45,250 nt of DNA, taken from the IMG/VR virus record IMGVR_UViG_3300000928_001590, positions 1 to 45,250 of that record, one strand, 5' to 3'. This document shows positions 36,501 through 44,787 of this stretch, one piece after another. Numbering within the stretch: the stretch's first letter is position 1; each line of letters begins with the position of its first letter. Position numbers and translations under genes: made by a program. The notes beneath the pieces are model-generated. The model was not told the origin of the DNA, searched no databases, and was given only the letters and a program-made list of their open reading frames with translations. The DNA is from a virus.

Positions 36501-39500
36501 TAATTGAGCCTACATATCCTAGCCAAACAGGCACAGTTGGCGGAGGAACAGGGACTGGAGCAATATGGAATATTACATCAACAAACAATACTTACAGTAT
36601 TACTATTGACCCAAATGAAGTAGGGGTAACTGGGTATTCGCAATATGATGTAATTAAAATTCCAGGAAATACACTAGGCGGCGCAACACCTGATAATGAT
36701 GCACAGATAACTATAACTTCAGTTAATTCAATTGGATTTCCTACAAACTTTACTGTTGTAGGTAACGGTGCAAATGCATCAAATAATTATATAGGTGTTA
36801 CATGGTCAACTAATGGCTCCGGTGTTGGAGCAACTCTTAATATTAATTCCGTTGGGTCTACTTATAGTGCCGCGTTTTCAGTAACAGGATCAGGATTTTC
36901 TGTAGGAAATACTGTAACTGTATTAGGTACACAACTAGGCGGAACATCGCCAGCAAACGATTGTACAATTACACTTGATACTGTTGATACTGGTGGAGAA
37001 ATACTTACATACACAGTAACAGGTACAGCATATAATGTTGCTACATATACTAATGTAAACAGTGGTACAAATTTAGTAGGTACCGGAGCAACATTTGATG
37101 TTGCAAAAAATGGCGCGGCATATACAGTAACTTTAGTAAGCGGTGGTGACGCTTATGCACCAAATCAAACTATAACATTGAATGGAACAACATTTGAAGG
37201 AATTAGTCCAACAAATGATCTTGTATTAACAATTACTGATGTAGATAATGATTCAACACTTACAGCAGGACCACTATTGACTTTTAATGCAGTAGGTACA
37301 GCAACAAGAGGAACAACAGGATACGTTGCAAATGATAGATTAAAGATTCAAGGCGGCCAATTTACAGGCGGTACAAACGTAACTAATGATTTAGTTATAT
37401 TAGTTACAGGAGTTGGTGCTGAAGGAAATATTACTTCGAGTACGTACTCTGGTACAGCACCAGATGCTACTGCACAGTATAATGCTGTAGCTCCAACAGG
37501 CGGCTCGGGTTCAAATTTAACAGTTGATATCACAAGAACTGGAGCAGTGTATAGCTTAGTATTAAATGACGTAGGTAGTGGTTACGTAGCGGCAGAAACA
37601 GTAACAATATTAGGTGCAGTATTAGGCGGAACAACTCCTGCAAATAATGCTACAATTACAATTGACGGAGTAGACGGATCAGGTGCAGTTACTACAGCAA
37701 GTATTTCAGGAGCGGCGGCTAATGCTGGATCAGCATCTAATTTAAGTTCAGAAAACAATCCAGGTGCTGGAGCCGGATTTACTGTTAGTCTAACTGGTGG
37801 AAATTACACAGTTTCTGTTGAAACTGCTGGTAATAATTATGTTGCAAATCAAAAATTTAAAGTACTTGGCGAAAACTTATCAGGTATAACTCCAACAAAT
37901 GATGCTGAAATTACTGTTAGTAGTGTTGATGCTACCGGTGCAATAACTGGTGCTACTATTACAGGATCAGGTTCTACTGATGTAGCGTCATTTTCTAATG
38001 TTGTTGTAAGTAATGCGTCACTTACAGGTAATGGTGCTACCTTTAGTGTCCTAAGAGATGGTACAACTGCTGACAGTAGTGTAGGCATTTATACAGTTAC
38101 AGGAGGAACCCAAGGTAATGGATATGCTATAGGTAATAGAATAATTATTGATGGCGGAACAGTTGGTGGAACACCAACAACAAACGATATCATAGTTAGC
38201 ATTGCTAGTGTTGATAGTGCAGGCGGTGTTGTAACGTTTACATACGTAGGTGATGCATTTGCTGGCACTGACTTACAATTATATTCAACAACTACAATAG
38301 ATTCAGCAGTTACAGCACCACTAACTACAAGTCAAAATATAACGTTTGAAGCACTAGCAACATTAAGAATTACATTTACTACACCGCACGGACTTGTCCC
38401 GGGTGATACATTTATTACTACAGTATCAAGTGATACTGGATCTAATAATCATAACTTAGCGGCAGGATCGTTCTTAGCAATCGCAGTTCCAACAAAGTTT
38501 ACACTAGATTATACAGCTAGATCAGTTGGGGCTATTGTTACTTCAGGTACTGAAATTATTAGTGCTATTGTCTATCCAAGACCAGATTCATTCTTTATAC
38601 ACAGACCGTATGATGGTGGTGTACAACTAGGAACTGGTGGTCCACAACATGGAGCACAAGCAATACGTCAAAGTAAAAAATATATTAGATACCAGTCAGG
38701 TAAAGGTATTATGTATACAACAGGTGCATTGTTTGCTCCAAGTTACGATCTTAGAAGTGCTACATCAACCGGAGTCGAAACTGGATCAACTATTACAATA
38801 ACTACAGATGATAACGATCACGGATTACAAATTGGCTGTAAAATTAAAATTATTGGTATTGATACACCGGGATATAATAACACATACGTAGTTAATGATA
38901 TTATAGACGAACGTACTTTTGAAGTTACTGCTACCCTAAGATTAGGCTCTACAACAGCAACATTAAGTTTTAATGCACAAGTTTCAACTAGTGAATGGCA
39001 CGGTGCAACAGTACGTTCAGGTATTTTTGATGATCAAAACGGAATTTATTGGGAATACGATGGTACTAACTTATTAGTATGTCAAAGAACAAGTACTAAA
39101 CAAGTTGCAGGTACTGCAACGATATCACCTGATACTAATGTACTAACAGGTACAAATACTAGATTCCAGGATCAGTTAAAAGCAGGAGATAGAATTGTTA
39201 TTAGAGGAATGACACATGTTGTTGCTCATGTTAATAGTCAAACAGAAGTTAATGTTACGCCAGATTATAGAGGTGTTAATACTGCGGTAGGTGCAAAAGT
39301 ATGCTTAGTAAGCGATAAAAAAGTTAGACAATCTGATTTTAACCTAGACACATTTGACGGTAATGGTCCAAGCGGATACAACATTGACGTAGCAAAGATG
39401 CAGATGATTGGTATTGAATATTCATGGTACGGTGCTGGTTTTATTGATTTTATGGTACGTGGATCTGATGGTAATTTTATCTATGCACACAGAATGCGTA

Positions 39501-41023
39501 ATTCAAACATTAATACAGAAGCATTTATGCGTACAGGTAACTTGCCTGTTCGTTATGAAATTACTAACGAAGGTGCATTAGGTAGATTAAAAACAACAGC
39601 AACAGATGCTAGTACTACGCTAGAATTAGATGATGTAGACTTTTTTCCAAATTCTGGAACAGTGTTTATTGACAATGAGTTAGTAACGTATACTGGTAGA
39701 GATGAATCAACTAACACACTAACAGGATGTAATAGAGGCGCATCGTTAACAAACTTCCAGTCAGGTGCATCAAGAACATATACAGCAGGTGTCGCCGCAA
39801 CACACACAGCAAAAACCGGAGTTGTGTTAGTAAGTAACACATGTACTCCACTTATATCACATTGGGGTTCAGCGTTTATTACAGACGGCGGATTTGATGA
39901 TGATCGAGGTTACATCTTTAGTTATGCTGAACAAGGTCTAACTGTTAGTACTACAAGACAAACAGCATTTTTGATTAGACTAGCGCCAAGTGTATCAAAT
40001 GCTATTACAGGTGACTTAGGCGATAGAGAACTATTAAATAGAGCTCAACTACTACTAACAGGACTTGAAATTACAAGTGAAACAAGCACCGGCGGTATTG
40101 TTGTTGAAGGTGTTCTTAATCCTCAAAACTATCCTACTAACCCGTCATTGGTTGGTTGGTCAGGATTATCAGGACTTGCACAAGGTGGACAACCTAGTTT
40201 TGCTCAAATTGCTTCAGGCGCTGGTATTACATGGTCAACTGGTGCGGCGGCGACAACAACGACACTTACTTCACAAAGTGTTATAACAGCTCAGCTAGAT
40301 AGTGGAATATATAGTACAGGTAATAATTCAAGTTATGTATTTGTTAGTGGTATTGATTATAGAACTACATTTGGTTCAAATGATATTAATTTTGTTGTTG
40401 GACGTACTATAACCGGTGCAAATATTAGAAGTAACACAACCATTAACGATGGATTTATTGATAGTAGTGGTAATTATGGGTATTTTAGATTGAGTCGAAG
40501 AACAAGTGGCAGTATTAGTACAAACCAATCAAACTACTTTTCGCTAACTGAAGGTGGCGATCAAGTTAATACAAACTTTGCACTAATAACACAAGCAAGT
40601 TGGGAAGCATCGGGTGGTACAAACGGAACAAATGTTGATCCATCAACATCAAGTCCAGGATTTCCATCAGGTACACTAATTAACAACGTTGAACAAAAGA
40701 ATTTTGCTGGTACAACATATTATCGACTTACATTTAATAACGCAATGGACGGAACACTAACAGCAGGTAGTGGTACAATTACGCTACAGTTTATTCAACC
40801 ACCGTTTGCTCAACCAGGTGAAACAGTACTATCGTTTATTGCTACACCAAATGAAAGAGCGTCACTAGACTTATCACAGTTGAAAGAACTTACAAATACT
40901 ACATTAGGCGGTAGAGGAACATTTCCAAATGGTCCAGATGTTTTAGCAATTAATATATATAAAACAACTGGCTCAGATGTAGTAGCTAATTTGATTCTAC
41001 GTTGGTCTGAAGCTCAAGCGTAA
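33587..41023 (+). CDS. giant virion protein with helical and tandem beta repeats, 2478 aa
   Basis: It starts at GTG (MAKKRIHNYIFKPGIGYNENL). Residues about 30-430 are helical, with three modules containing a conserved Cys and the pattern x-x-D-x-x-GGN (KCQRDIGYIIDGIAFD at C54, a degenerate ACDVKYAIEAAAYD at C194, KCERDLGYILDAYKYD at C351). Residues about 860-1560 hold seven or eight tandem beta repeats with the core LGGxxPxND-x-x-I-T. The C-terminal third (for example RPYDGGVQLGTGG, SGKGIMYTTGALFAPSYDL) resembles large conserved virion proteins I know from marine T4-like phages. It may be a long fibre or a baseplate-linked protein. The gene ends overlapping the opposite-strand gene by 10 bases. 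Confidence 0.8.
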   Translation: MAKKRIHNYIFKPGIGYNENLYPNAYSLLNANRAFLLAESIAYINQEVIDAVKCQRDIGYIIDGIAFDIALETNFNTLFLGRAENYSVDNSKTVLRTINRAKASVAALTEVAADATSLSRSNAAFTEILDIIENSSPDTLTLTNPTDATASRIAAKDRIIANKDFLRNEIIAWTTASYPAYDTTQSNGVASGACDVKYAIEAAAYDILYGGNSGSYDVARLFPNSAASTVSLSGTHQTHVVAAYGRLKIIIAQVVLGTTVTASSGNSTAQITTGTNADTADGTAVTNLIDIFNDVLQTGASTLDALTRTVPAITWATSPIQTAKTAIDSAKTTIVTAVTFSTTYTYNQAKCERDLGYILDAYKYDLRYGGNSKTTKYAKKYWDGDVAQVDGNRIPEIDTHAHIGDLISNYILPQITWTKLGTVDQVTDASITYEGATATTRIDELVTLLTGVITSGLSALPTFVDTGAGYVKFIGNYNSTDILLITNTSDNEVIYSFNEPLRGGLTEISQGYVGTSGNQFYADEDFKKYLQVTDAVTTVQLNYSTSTALPTDGLQIFVDTDELVVRPYEFGTDAIERMRVAPPLSMLDADFEYGLQPTKWSAIATMRGYPSVYEIPGTETDVSLVRTDSSAGTGGVGASLITVTTVGAHGFEEGDAITLKGLNQGVIGTARAEGAFILTEVPSPTTFTYFAKAKVGDGGTIDIQVESTQLRKAGFYTGASIGESPSVVVQSNGSSGTISPALTVPTGEDIIPFTVVSGAAPEIGSPLTGTGIPTGAQVTGKVGSGGVIVTPIMTADTAAGETAIEVQNVTGVAVNQAADRGDGQAMIVNSVLGTTINFNDALTSEFKGNLVTYNDVVGTNDTSNGSGLILNVSRASGSYTVDNIVISGVGYEGGDQLVILGDVLGGQSPGNDLSLVVGSVDTGGEVLSLTASGTAFDGTGSFVSVTTSYLHGNGNGGIWDVTYNGGTFDATLIEPTYPSQTGTVGGGTGTGAIWNITSTNNTYSITIDPNEVGVTGYSQYDVIKIPGNTLGGATPDNDAQITITSVNSIGFPTNFTVVGNGANASNNYIGVTWSTNGSGVGATLNINSVGSTYSAAFSVTGSGFSVGNTVTVLGTQLGGTSPANDCTITLDTVDTGGEILTYTVTGTAYNVATYTNVNSGTNLVGTGATFDVAKNGAAYTVTLVSGGDAYAPNQTITLNGTTFEGISPTNDLVLTITDVDNDSTLTAGPLLTFNAVGTATRGTTGYVANDRLKIQGGQFTGGTNVTNDLVILVTGVGAEGNITSSTYSGTAPDATAQYNAVAPTGGSGSNLTVDITRTGAVYSLVLNDVGSGYVAAETVTILGAVLGGTTPANNATITIDGVDGSGAVTTASISGAAANAGSASNLSSENNPGAGAGFTVSLTGGNYTVSVETAGNNYVANQKFKVLGENLSGITPTNDAEITVSSVDATGAITGATITGSGSTDVASFSNVVVSNASLTGNGATFSVLRDGTTADSSVGIYTVTGGTQGNGYAIGNRIIIDGGTVGGTPTTNDIIVSIASVDSAGGVVTFTYVGDAFAGTDLQLYSTTTIDSAVTAPLTTSQNITFEALATLRITFTTPHGLVPGDTFITTVSSDTGSNNHNLAAGSFLAIAVPTKFTLDYTARSVGAIVTSGTEIISAIVYPRPDSFFIHRPYDGGVQLGTGGPQHGAQAIRQSKKYIRYQSGKGIMYTTGALFAPSYDLRSATSTGVETGSTITITTDDNDHGLQIGCKIKIIGIDTPGYNNTYVVNDIIDERTFEVTATLRLGSTTATLSFNAQVSTSEWHGATVRSGIFDDQNGIYWEYDGTNLLVCQRTSTKQVAGTATISPDTNVLTGTNTRFQDQLKAGDRIVIRGMTHVVAHVNSQTEVNVTPDYRGVNTAVGAKVCLVSDKKVRQSDFNLDTFDGNGPSGYNIDVAKMQMIGIEYSWYGAGFIDFMVRGSDGNFIYAHRMRNSNINTEAFMRTGNLPVRYEITNEGALGRLKTTATDASTTLELDDVDFFPNSGTVFIDNELVTYTGRDESTNTLTGCNRGASLTNFQSGASRTYTAGVAATHTAKTGVVLVSNTCTPLISHWGSAFITDGGFDDDRGYIFSYAEQGLTVSTTRQTAFLIRLAPSVSNAITGDLGDRELLNRAQLLLTGLEITSETSTGGIVVEGVLNPQNYPTNPSLVGWSGLSGLAQGGQPSFAQIASGAGITWSTGAAATTTTLTSQSVITAQLDSGIYSTGNNSSYVFVSGIDYRTTFGSNDINFVVGRTITGANIRSNTTINDGFIDSSGNYGYFRLSRRTSGSISTNQSNYFSLTEGGDQVNTNFALITQASWEASGGTNGTNVDPSTSSPGFPSGTLINNVEQKNFAGTTYYRLTFNNAMDGTLTAGSGTITLQFIQPPFAQPGETVLSFIATPNERASLDLSQLKELTNTTLGGRGTFPNGPDVLAINIYKTTGSDVVANLILRWSEAQA
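36178..38270 (+). repeat. tandem protein-coding repeats, about 70-90 codons each
   Basis: Each unit reads roughly GxGATF-x-V, a Tyr-rich strand, GxxY, TITLxGxxLGGxSPxND, ITxVDxxG. About seven full units and one or two partial ones are visible. DNA identity between units is modest, so they are old or fast-evolving repeats, not recent duplications. Confidence 0.75.
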
Positions 41024-41541
41024 AGATTATAGTTTACAATACACCGTGGATTATTAGTTGGAAATCCACCAGCATGTAATGTATTACCATCAAATAAAAC
41101 AATACGTCCTTTTTTAGGAGTAACTCTTTGTAACTCCTTATTATTTTCAAAAAATATAGTATCACCATCACTATCGTTTACATAGTAAATTAATCCTAAA
41201 TGTTCTTCAGGTCGATCAGTATGTGGTGCGTAATAATCTAATGTTGTTTTGTGCGGAACTGTTATGAAAAGTCTTGCGGCAATAATATCAACTAAATTAA
41301 TATTAAGTTCTGAACAAATAATTTGTGGTATTTTACTAAAGTTTCCATAATGTTCAGTTAGTTTAGTACTACTCCTAAGAACATGTTCAAAACTAACAGG
41401 CATTGAACCGTTTTCAGAAGCAGTAGGTTCGTATTTACAAACAAGTGGTAACATTGCGTTAACATTAGTATTGCCAAATACCAGTGTATGATAATAGTCC
41501 TGTAATTCTTGAGGTACTAAATCATCACGTACGATTATCAT
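41014..41541 (-). CDS. 2OG-Fe(II) oxygenase, 175 aa (distal gene of operon)
   Basis: The HxD...H...R signature of the double-stranded beta-helix oxygenases is present. His107 and Asp109 lie in YYAPHTDRP, His156 in DGNTLHAGG, and Arg166 in NNPRCIVNY. Such enzymes hydroxylate a substrate using 2-oxoglutarate, oxygen and iron. Several marine T4-like phages carry them next to surface or sugar genes. The start shares ATGA with the stop of the GmhB-like gene, so it is translationally coupled. The stop overlaps the end of the 33587 gene by 10 bases. Substrate unknown; a sugar, a protein side chain or a nucleotide are all possible. Confidence 0.85.
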   Translation of the reverse strand: MIIVRDDLVPQELQDYYHTLVFGNTNVNAMLPLVCKYEPTASENGSMPVSFEHVLRSSTKLTEHYGNFSKIPQIICSELNINLVDIIAARLFITVPHKTTLDYYAPHTDRPEEHLGLIYYVNDSDGDTIFFENNKELQRVTPKKGRIVLFDGNTLHAGGFPTNNPRCIVNYNLYA

Positions 41542-42176
41542 TTATGTGCAGTTTCTAAATAATCTACAAAAGCCGCTAAATCGTCAAATGCTAACATTGC
41601 TTTTGCTATCTTTTTATATGCAAATCGACTATTAATTAGTTCTTCGGTTTCAACACCATGTCCTGTACGGATTAACACAGGCTTAGCGCCTACTTTCATA
41701 GCCGCTTTCAAATCTCTTAATCTATCACCTGCATAATACCCGTGTTTAAATTTAACATGTGGAATTTCTTTTTCTGCACGTTTAAACATACCGGCATTTG
41801 GTTTTGCATACATATCACTTTTATGACTACATGCACTATAATATAAACCGTCAATACTTGGACATCCTGCTTCGCCTAGTTCTTTAAACATATGTTCGTG
41901 TACTTTGTCGACGTCTTGTTCAGTGTATATGCCTTTATGAATTCCGCCTTGATTTGTAATAATAACAATTTTATGACCAAGTTTACGTAATTTTACAATA
42001 GCTTCTAAACTTCCCTTTTCGAATTCCCAATCTTCAACTTTATAAACATAATCTCCAATGTCAACGTTAATAACACCGTCTCTGTCTAACCCTACTACAC
42101 ACTTAGGTGCTACATAGTCTGGTTTATAGAAGTCAATATCTACATCATTACTCCATACAATTTTTGGATTACTCAT
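41538..42176 (-). CDS. GmhB-like D,D-heptose 1,7-bisphosphate 7-phosphatase, 212 aa
   Basis: HAD-superfamily class IIIA motifs are present: GLDRDGVIN (Asp31, Asp33), ITNQGGIHKG (Thr74-Asn75-Gln76), AKPNAGM (Lys125) and YAGDRLRDLKAA (Asp151, Asp155). The best match I recall is GmhB, which removes the C7 phosphate from D-glycero-D-manno-heptose 1,7-bisphosphate. The first zinc ligands (Cys116, His118) remain, but the Cys-x-Cys pair of the zinc loop is missing and the loop is shorter. About 25 extra residues precede the motif I region. Overlaps with both neighbours suggest coupling. A related HAD phosphatase acting on another sugar is possible. Confidence 0.8.
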   Translation of the reverse strand: MSNPKIVWSNDVDIDFYKPDYVAPKCVVGLDRDGVINVDIGDYVYKVEDWEFEKGSLEAIVKLRKLGHKIVIITNQGGIHKGIYTEQDVDKVHEHMFKELGEAGCPSIDGLYYSACSHKSDMYAKPNAGMFKRAEKEIPHVKFKHGYYAGDRLRDLKAAMKVGAKPVLIRTGHGVETEELINSRFAYKKIAKAMLAFDDLAAFVDYLETAHK

Positions 42177-42585
42177 CTTTAATGTTTCCTGTTATTTCTT
42201 CAAGCATTCCGGCCTGGCTATCTCCAGGAATAATCCTGTAGTTATCTTCTACACTATCAGCAGTACTAACTTCTGTTACACTACTGCCATCTTCTAATGC
42301 TTCTAGTTGATGTGGACGTAATGGAGGATTATGCCATGTCATCCCCTGTGTTAGCGTATGTGTAAACAACGTAGCTGTGCTAGTGTCTAACCACCTAACA
42401 ATAAAACTACCTTCATTTACAAACCATGTTTCGTCTTTGTCTTTGTGAAAGTGCATACTAAATTTATTTCCTTTTTTCTCAAAGAACATAATCTTTCCAC
42501 AATACTTTTCATTTGTTGCCCAAATGATTTCGTATCCCCAACCTTTATCTACTTTACCTTCAAGTCTTGTTGGTTGTTCTGTCAT
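42169..42585 (-). CDS. cupin domain protein, sugar-phosphate isomerase-like, 138 aa
   Basis: Cupin motif 1 is exact: Gly39...His45-Phe-His47, Glu52, Gly59 (GNKFSMHFHKDKDETW). Motif 2 is around Gly81-His92 (PLRPHQLEA). The KGWGYEIIWATNEKY opening and PHQ...EVST ending resemble the C-terminal cupin of mannose-1-phosphate guanylyltransferase/phosphomannose isomerase (type II PMI). The reaction is not certain: isomerase, epimerase, or sugar-binding roles all fit. Its place between hldD and the GmhB-like gene suggests a step in making or shaping an activated sugar. It is coupled to both neighbours. Confidence 0.75.
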   Translation of the reverse strand: MTEQPTRLEGKVDKGWGYEIIWATNEKYCGKIMFFEKKGNKFSMHFHKDKDETWFVNEGSFIVRWLDTSTATLFTHTLTQGMTWHNPPLRPHQLEALEDGSSVTEVSTADSVEDNYRIIPGDSQAGMLEEITGNIKDE

Positions 42586-43409
42586 TATTGATTCTCCTCA
42601 ATCCATTCAAACGGTGTTGTAAACTTAAAATCACCTATTGTGTTTAATAATTTATCGTTGTTGCTTTGTGTAAAACTTTGATATTGATTTTTTACACTAT
42701 CAGGAATTGGAATTTCTTCTATTGTAGCATTATGTTTGTCAGCAATACATTTAGCAATACTTCCAAAACTAGTTGCTTTACCTGTACCTACATTCCATAT
42801 TCCACTCTCATCAGTATCAATAAACTTAGAAATAATTTTACATATATCACCGACATATATGAAGTCTCGACATATAGTATCACTACCTGCAAACGGATGT
42901 ATAGTACCAGTAAGAGCTTGTTCTTTAAATTTATGAAAAACGCTCATTTGAAAACCTTTATGGTCTTCATGCTCGCCGTAGACATTAAAAAATCTTAGTC
43001 CTTGTATTTTACACTGATATTCGCTCCAGTCTAATTTTTGTACAGTTCTATCAAATAAATATTTGCTCCATGCATAAGGTGATTGCGGCTGTAACGGACC
43101 ATCTTCTGTAAAATGTGTAGTAGGTCCATAAACACTTGCACTTGATGCATAAATTAAATCAATACCTTGCATATCGCATACATGTAATAGTCTTTCACTA
43201 AAGTCTAAGTTTTGCTTCATTACCTTTTCAACATCAGTTTCAGTAGTACTACTAATTGCACCTAAGTGAATAACTTTATCAAACTGACTACAATCTGGAA
43301 CTACATTTTCAATCCATTCATACTCAGCAACTCCATGACCTTCGCCCATAAGATGTTTAACTAAGTTTTTTCCGATAAATCCGTTACTTCCGGTAATTAA
43401 TATTTTCAT
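42585..43409 (-). CDS. ADP-L-glycero-D-manno-heptose 6-epimerase (HldD/RfaD-like), 274 aa
   Basis: Short-chain reductase with a GSNGFIG dinucleotide motif (Gly7, Gly10, Gly13), SSAS near 89-92 and the catalytic pair Tyr112-x3-Lys116 (YAWSK). HldD-specific stretches are HLGAISSTTETD, GLRFFNVYGEHEDHKG, CRDFIYVGDI and QYQSFTQ. HldD converts ADP-D-glycero- to ADP-L-glycero-D-manno-heptose, the last step before heptose is transferred to LPS. It is shorter than the E. coli enzyme I recall (about 310), so loops are trimmed. It shares TAATG junctions with both neighbours, so expression is coupled. Confidence in the HldD call is high. Confidence 0.88.
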   Translation of the reverse strand: MKILITGSNGFIGKNLVKHLMGEGHGVAEYEWIENVVPDCSQFDKVIHLGAISSTTETDVEKVMKQNLDFSERLLHVCDMQGIDLIYASSASVYGPTTHFTEDGPLQPQSPYAWSKYLFDRTVQKLDWSEYQCKIQGLRFFNVYGEHEDHKGFQMSVFHKFKEQALTGTIHPFAGSDTICRDFIYVGDICKIISKFIDTDESGIWNVGTGKATSFGSIAKCIADKHNATIEEIPIPDSVKNQYQSFTQSNNDKLLNTIGDFKFTTPFEWIEENQ

Positions 43410-44233
43410 TATGAACTTGCCATTTCTATATTAGTAATATTTTCTGTAATACGTTTATTAAATTCTAACGTATCTTGATATGCATAAAGACCTTCACTCA
43501 ATGCTCTACTAAAACTTGCACTCATATCTAAATTCTCACTAAGTTTTTTACATGCTAAACTTGTTTCGTAACCGCCACTAAGACCAACTAATTTTTTTAC
43601 ATTTTTATGCTGAGATAAATCGTGGTATAAATTAGGAACATCTGGAATAGTAAGTTTTAAAATAACTTGCGGCAAGGTTTTATCAAATCGATCGTTAACA
43701 TGTTTTTCAAAAGAATCCAAATACGGTTTAATACTTTCATTTAATAACATTTCAAAGTGATGTTTGTGTTCAATGTCAATAGGAATTTCAGGCTCAATAA
43801 TTGGAACTAAATTTTGATTAGCAATTTTTAAAGCATATTCAAATTGTTGCTCTAAAATAGGTTGTATCATATCTTCGCTTTTAACAATACTTCGCATCTT
43901 TGTACCTAAACATCCGTGCCACGAAGCATATTCTGTCATTTCAAATAAATCAAATTCTTTTAACATACCGTCTTCATTACATCCGCTATCAATTTTAAGA
44001 TATGCATCTATACCTTTATTTTTAAGTACATCTACAGCGCCTCGATGAATAGAATCTTTGTATAGTATTGCCGCCCAAATATTACTACTATTAAATGCCG
44101 GTGAATTAATCATCCGTAATCGCATTTCGTGGACCAAGTCCATTTTATTTTCTTCTGTATACTCTTGTCCGTAACGCTCTAATACACCGCCTGTTGATCC
44201 GCCACTGTGATCCATTGCCGCTATAAATCTCAT
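43409..44233 (-). CDS. class I fructose-bisphosphate aldolase (Fda type), 274 aa
   Basis: MDHSGGSTGGVLERYG (Asp8), GTKMRS (Lys112), VPIIEPEI (Glu147), ILKLTIPDVPNLYHDL (Lys193, the expected Schiff-base lysine), LSGGY and ASFSRAL all match the Staphylococcus-type class I FBP aldolase. This enzyme cleaves or forms fructose 1,6-bisphosphate from glyceraldehyde-3-phosphate and dihydroxyacetone phosphate. Some aldolases also make sedoheptulose-1,7-bisphosphate, which would tie the gene to heptose supply, but that link is inference. It lies between hldD and an oxygenase, coupled through TAATG and ATGA junctions. The length is slightly short of the usual near-295 residues. Confidence 0.88.
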   Translation of the reverse strand: MRFIAAMDHSGGSTGGVLERYGQEYTEENKMDLVHEMRLRMINSPAFNSSNIWAAILYKDSIHRGAVDVLKNKGIDAYLKIDSGCNEDGMLKEFDLFEMTEYASWHGCLGTKMRSIVKSEDMIQPILEQQFEYALKIANQNLVPIIEPEIPIDIEHKHHFEMLLNESIKPYLDSFEKHVNDRFDKTLPQVILKLTIPDVPNLYHDLSQHKNVKKLVGLSGGYETSLACKKLSENLDMSASFSRALSEGLYAYQDTLEFNKRITENITNIEMASS

Positions 44234-44787
44234 TTTAAGTCCTCCTCTAAAATATAACTAAAATCTTTATTAGGATATGGAATAAAATTAAAATTAATCA
44301 CACACCTAGTTTTTTGATCTGTACACGTTGTTCCTGTATGTTTCCAATTTGCTGGAAAAACTAGTAATCTATTTGCTTTACTCTTTACGGGTTTTATTTC
44401 TTTGCTTTCAAACCTAGTTTCGCCATCGTTTGTATTTAAGTAATAGATAGCAGTAAGTGCCGGCCAAACATGTGTATCGGTGTGATATCCATGTTCTATA
44501 ATTTTAGTAGCTCTTGGTAATAAGTTTGCTTTAATTCTAATTAATTGACACGGCTGTAAAATGTTAAAAAATCTATACATTAAATTAAATATGTTGTCGC
44601 TAGTAGTAGGCCCAAAATTTTCATGTATGTTGTGTACAAACTGAAACTGATAATCATCGTTATCTTTAGATTTATCTTTATCATCTACAACTTTTGATTT
44701 GTAAAACCAAGGGAACATTTCGCCGTACATAATATCATTTAACTCTTTAAACTCGTTAGTAGGTAGTGCGTTATCTATGATTTTCAT
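44230..44787 (-). CDS. 2OG-Fe(II) oxygenase, 185 aa
   Basis: His102 and Asp104 (YHTDTH), His150 (NWKHTG) and Arg161 (TRCVINFNF) make the HxD...H...R iron and 2-oxoglutarate site. A proline-hydroxylase-like core strand is LTAIYYLNTNDGETRF. It resembles the oxygenase at 41014 in layout but not closely in sequence. The start overlaps the HldE-like gene by 17 bases and the stop overlaps the aldolase start (ATGA). Substrate unknown. Two oxygenases flanking sugar genes suggest oxidation of the same final product. Confidence 0.83.
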   Translation of the reverse strand: MKIIDNALPTNEFKELNDIMYGEMFPWFYKSKVVDDKDKSKDNDDYQFQFVHNIHENFGPTTSDNIFNLMYRFFNILQPCQLIRIKANLLPRATKIIEHGYHTDTHVWPALTAIYYLNTNDGETRFESKEIKPVKSKANRLLVFPANWKHTGTTCTDQKTRCVINFNFIPYPNKDFSYILEEDLK

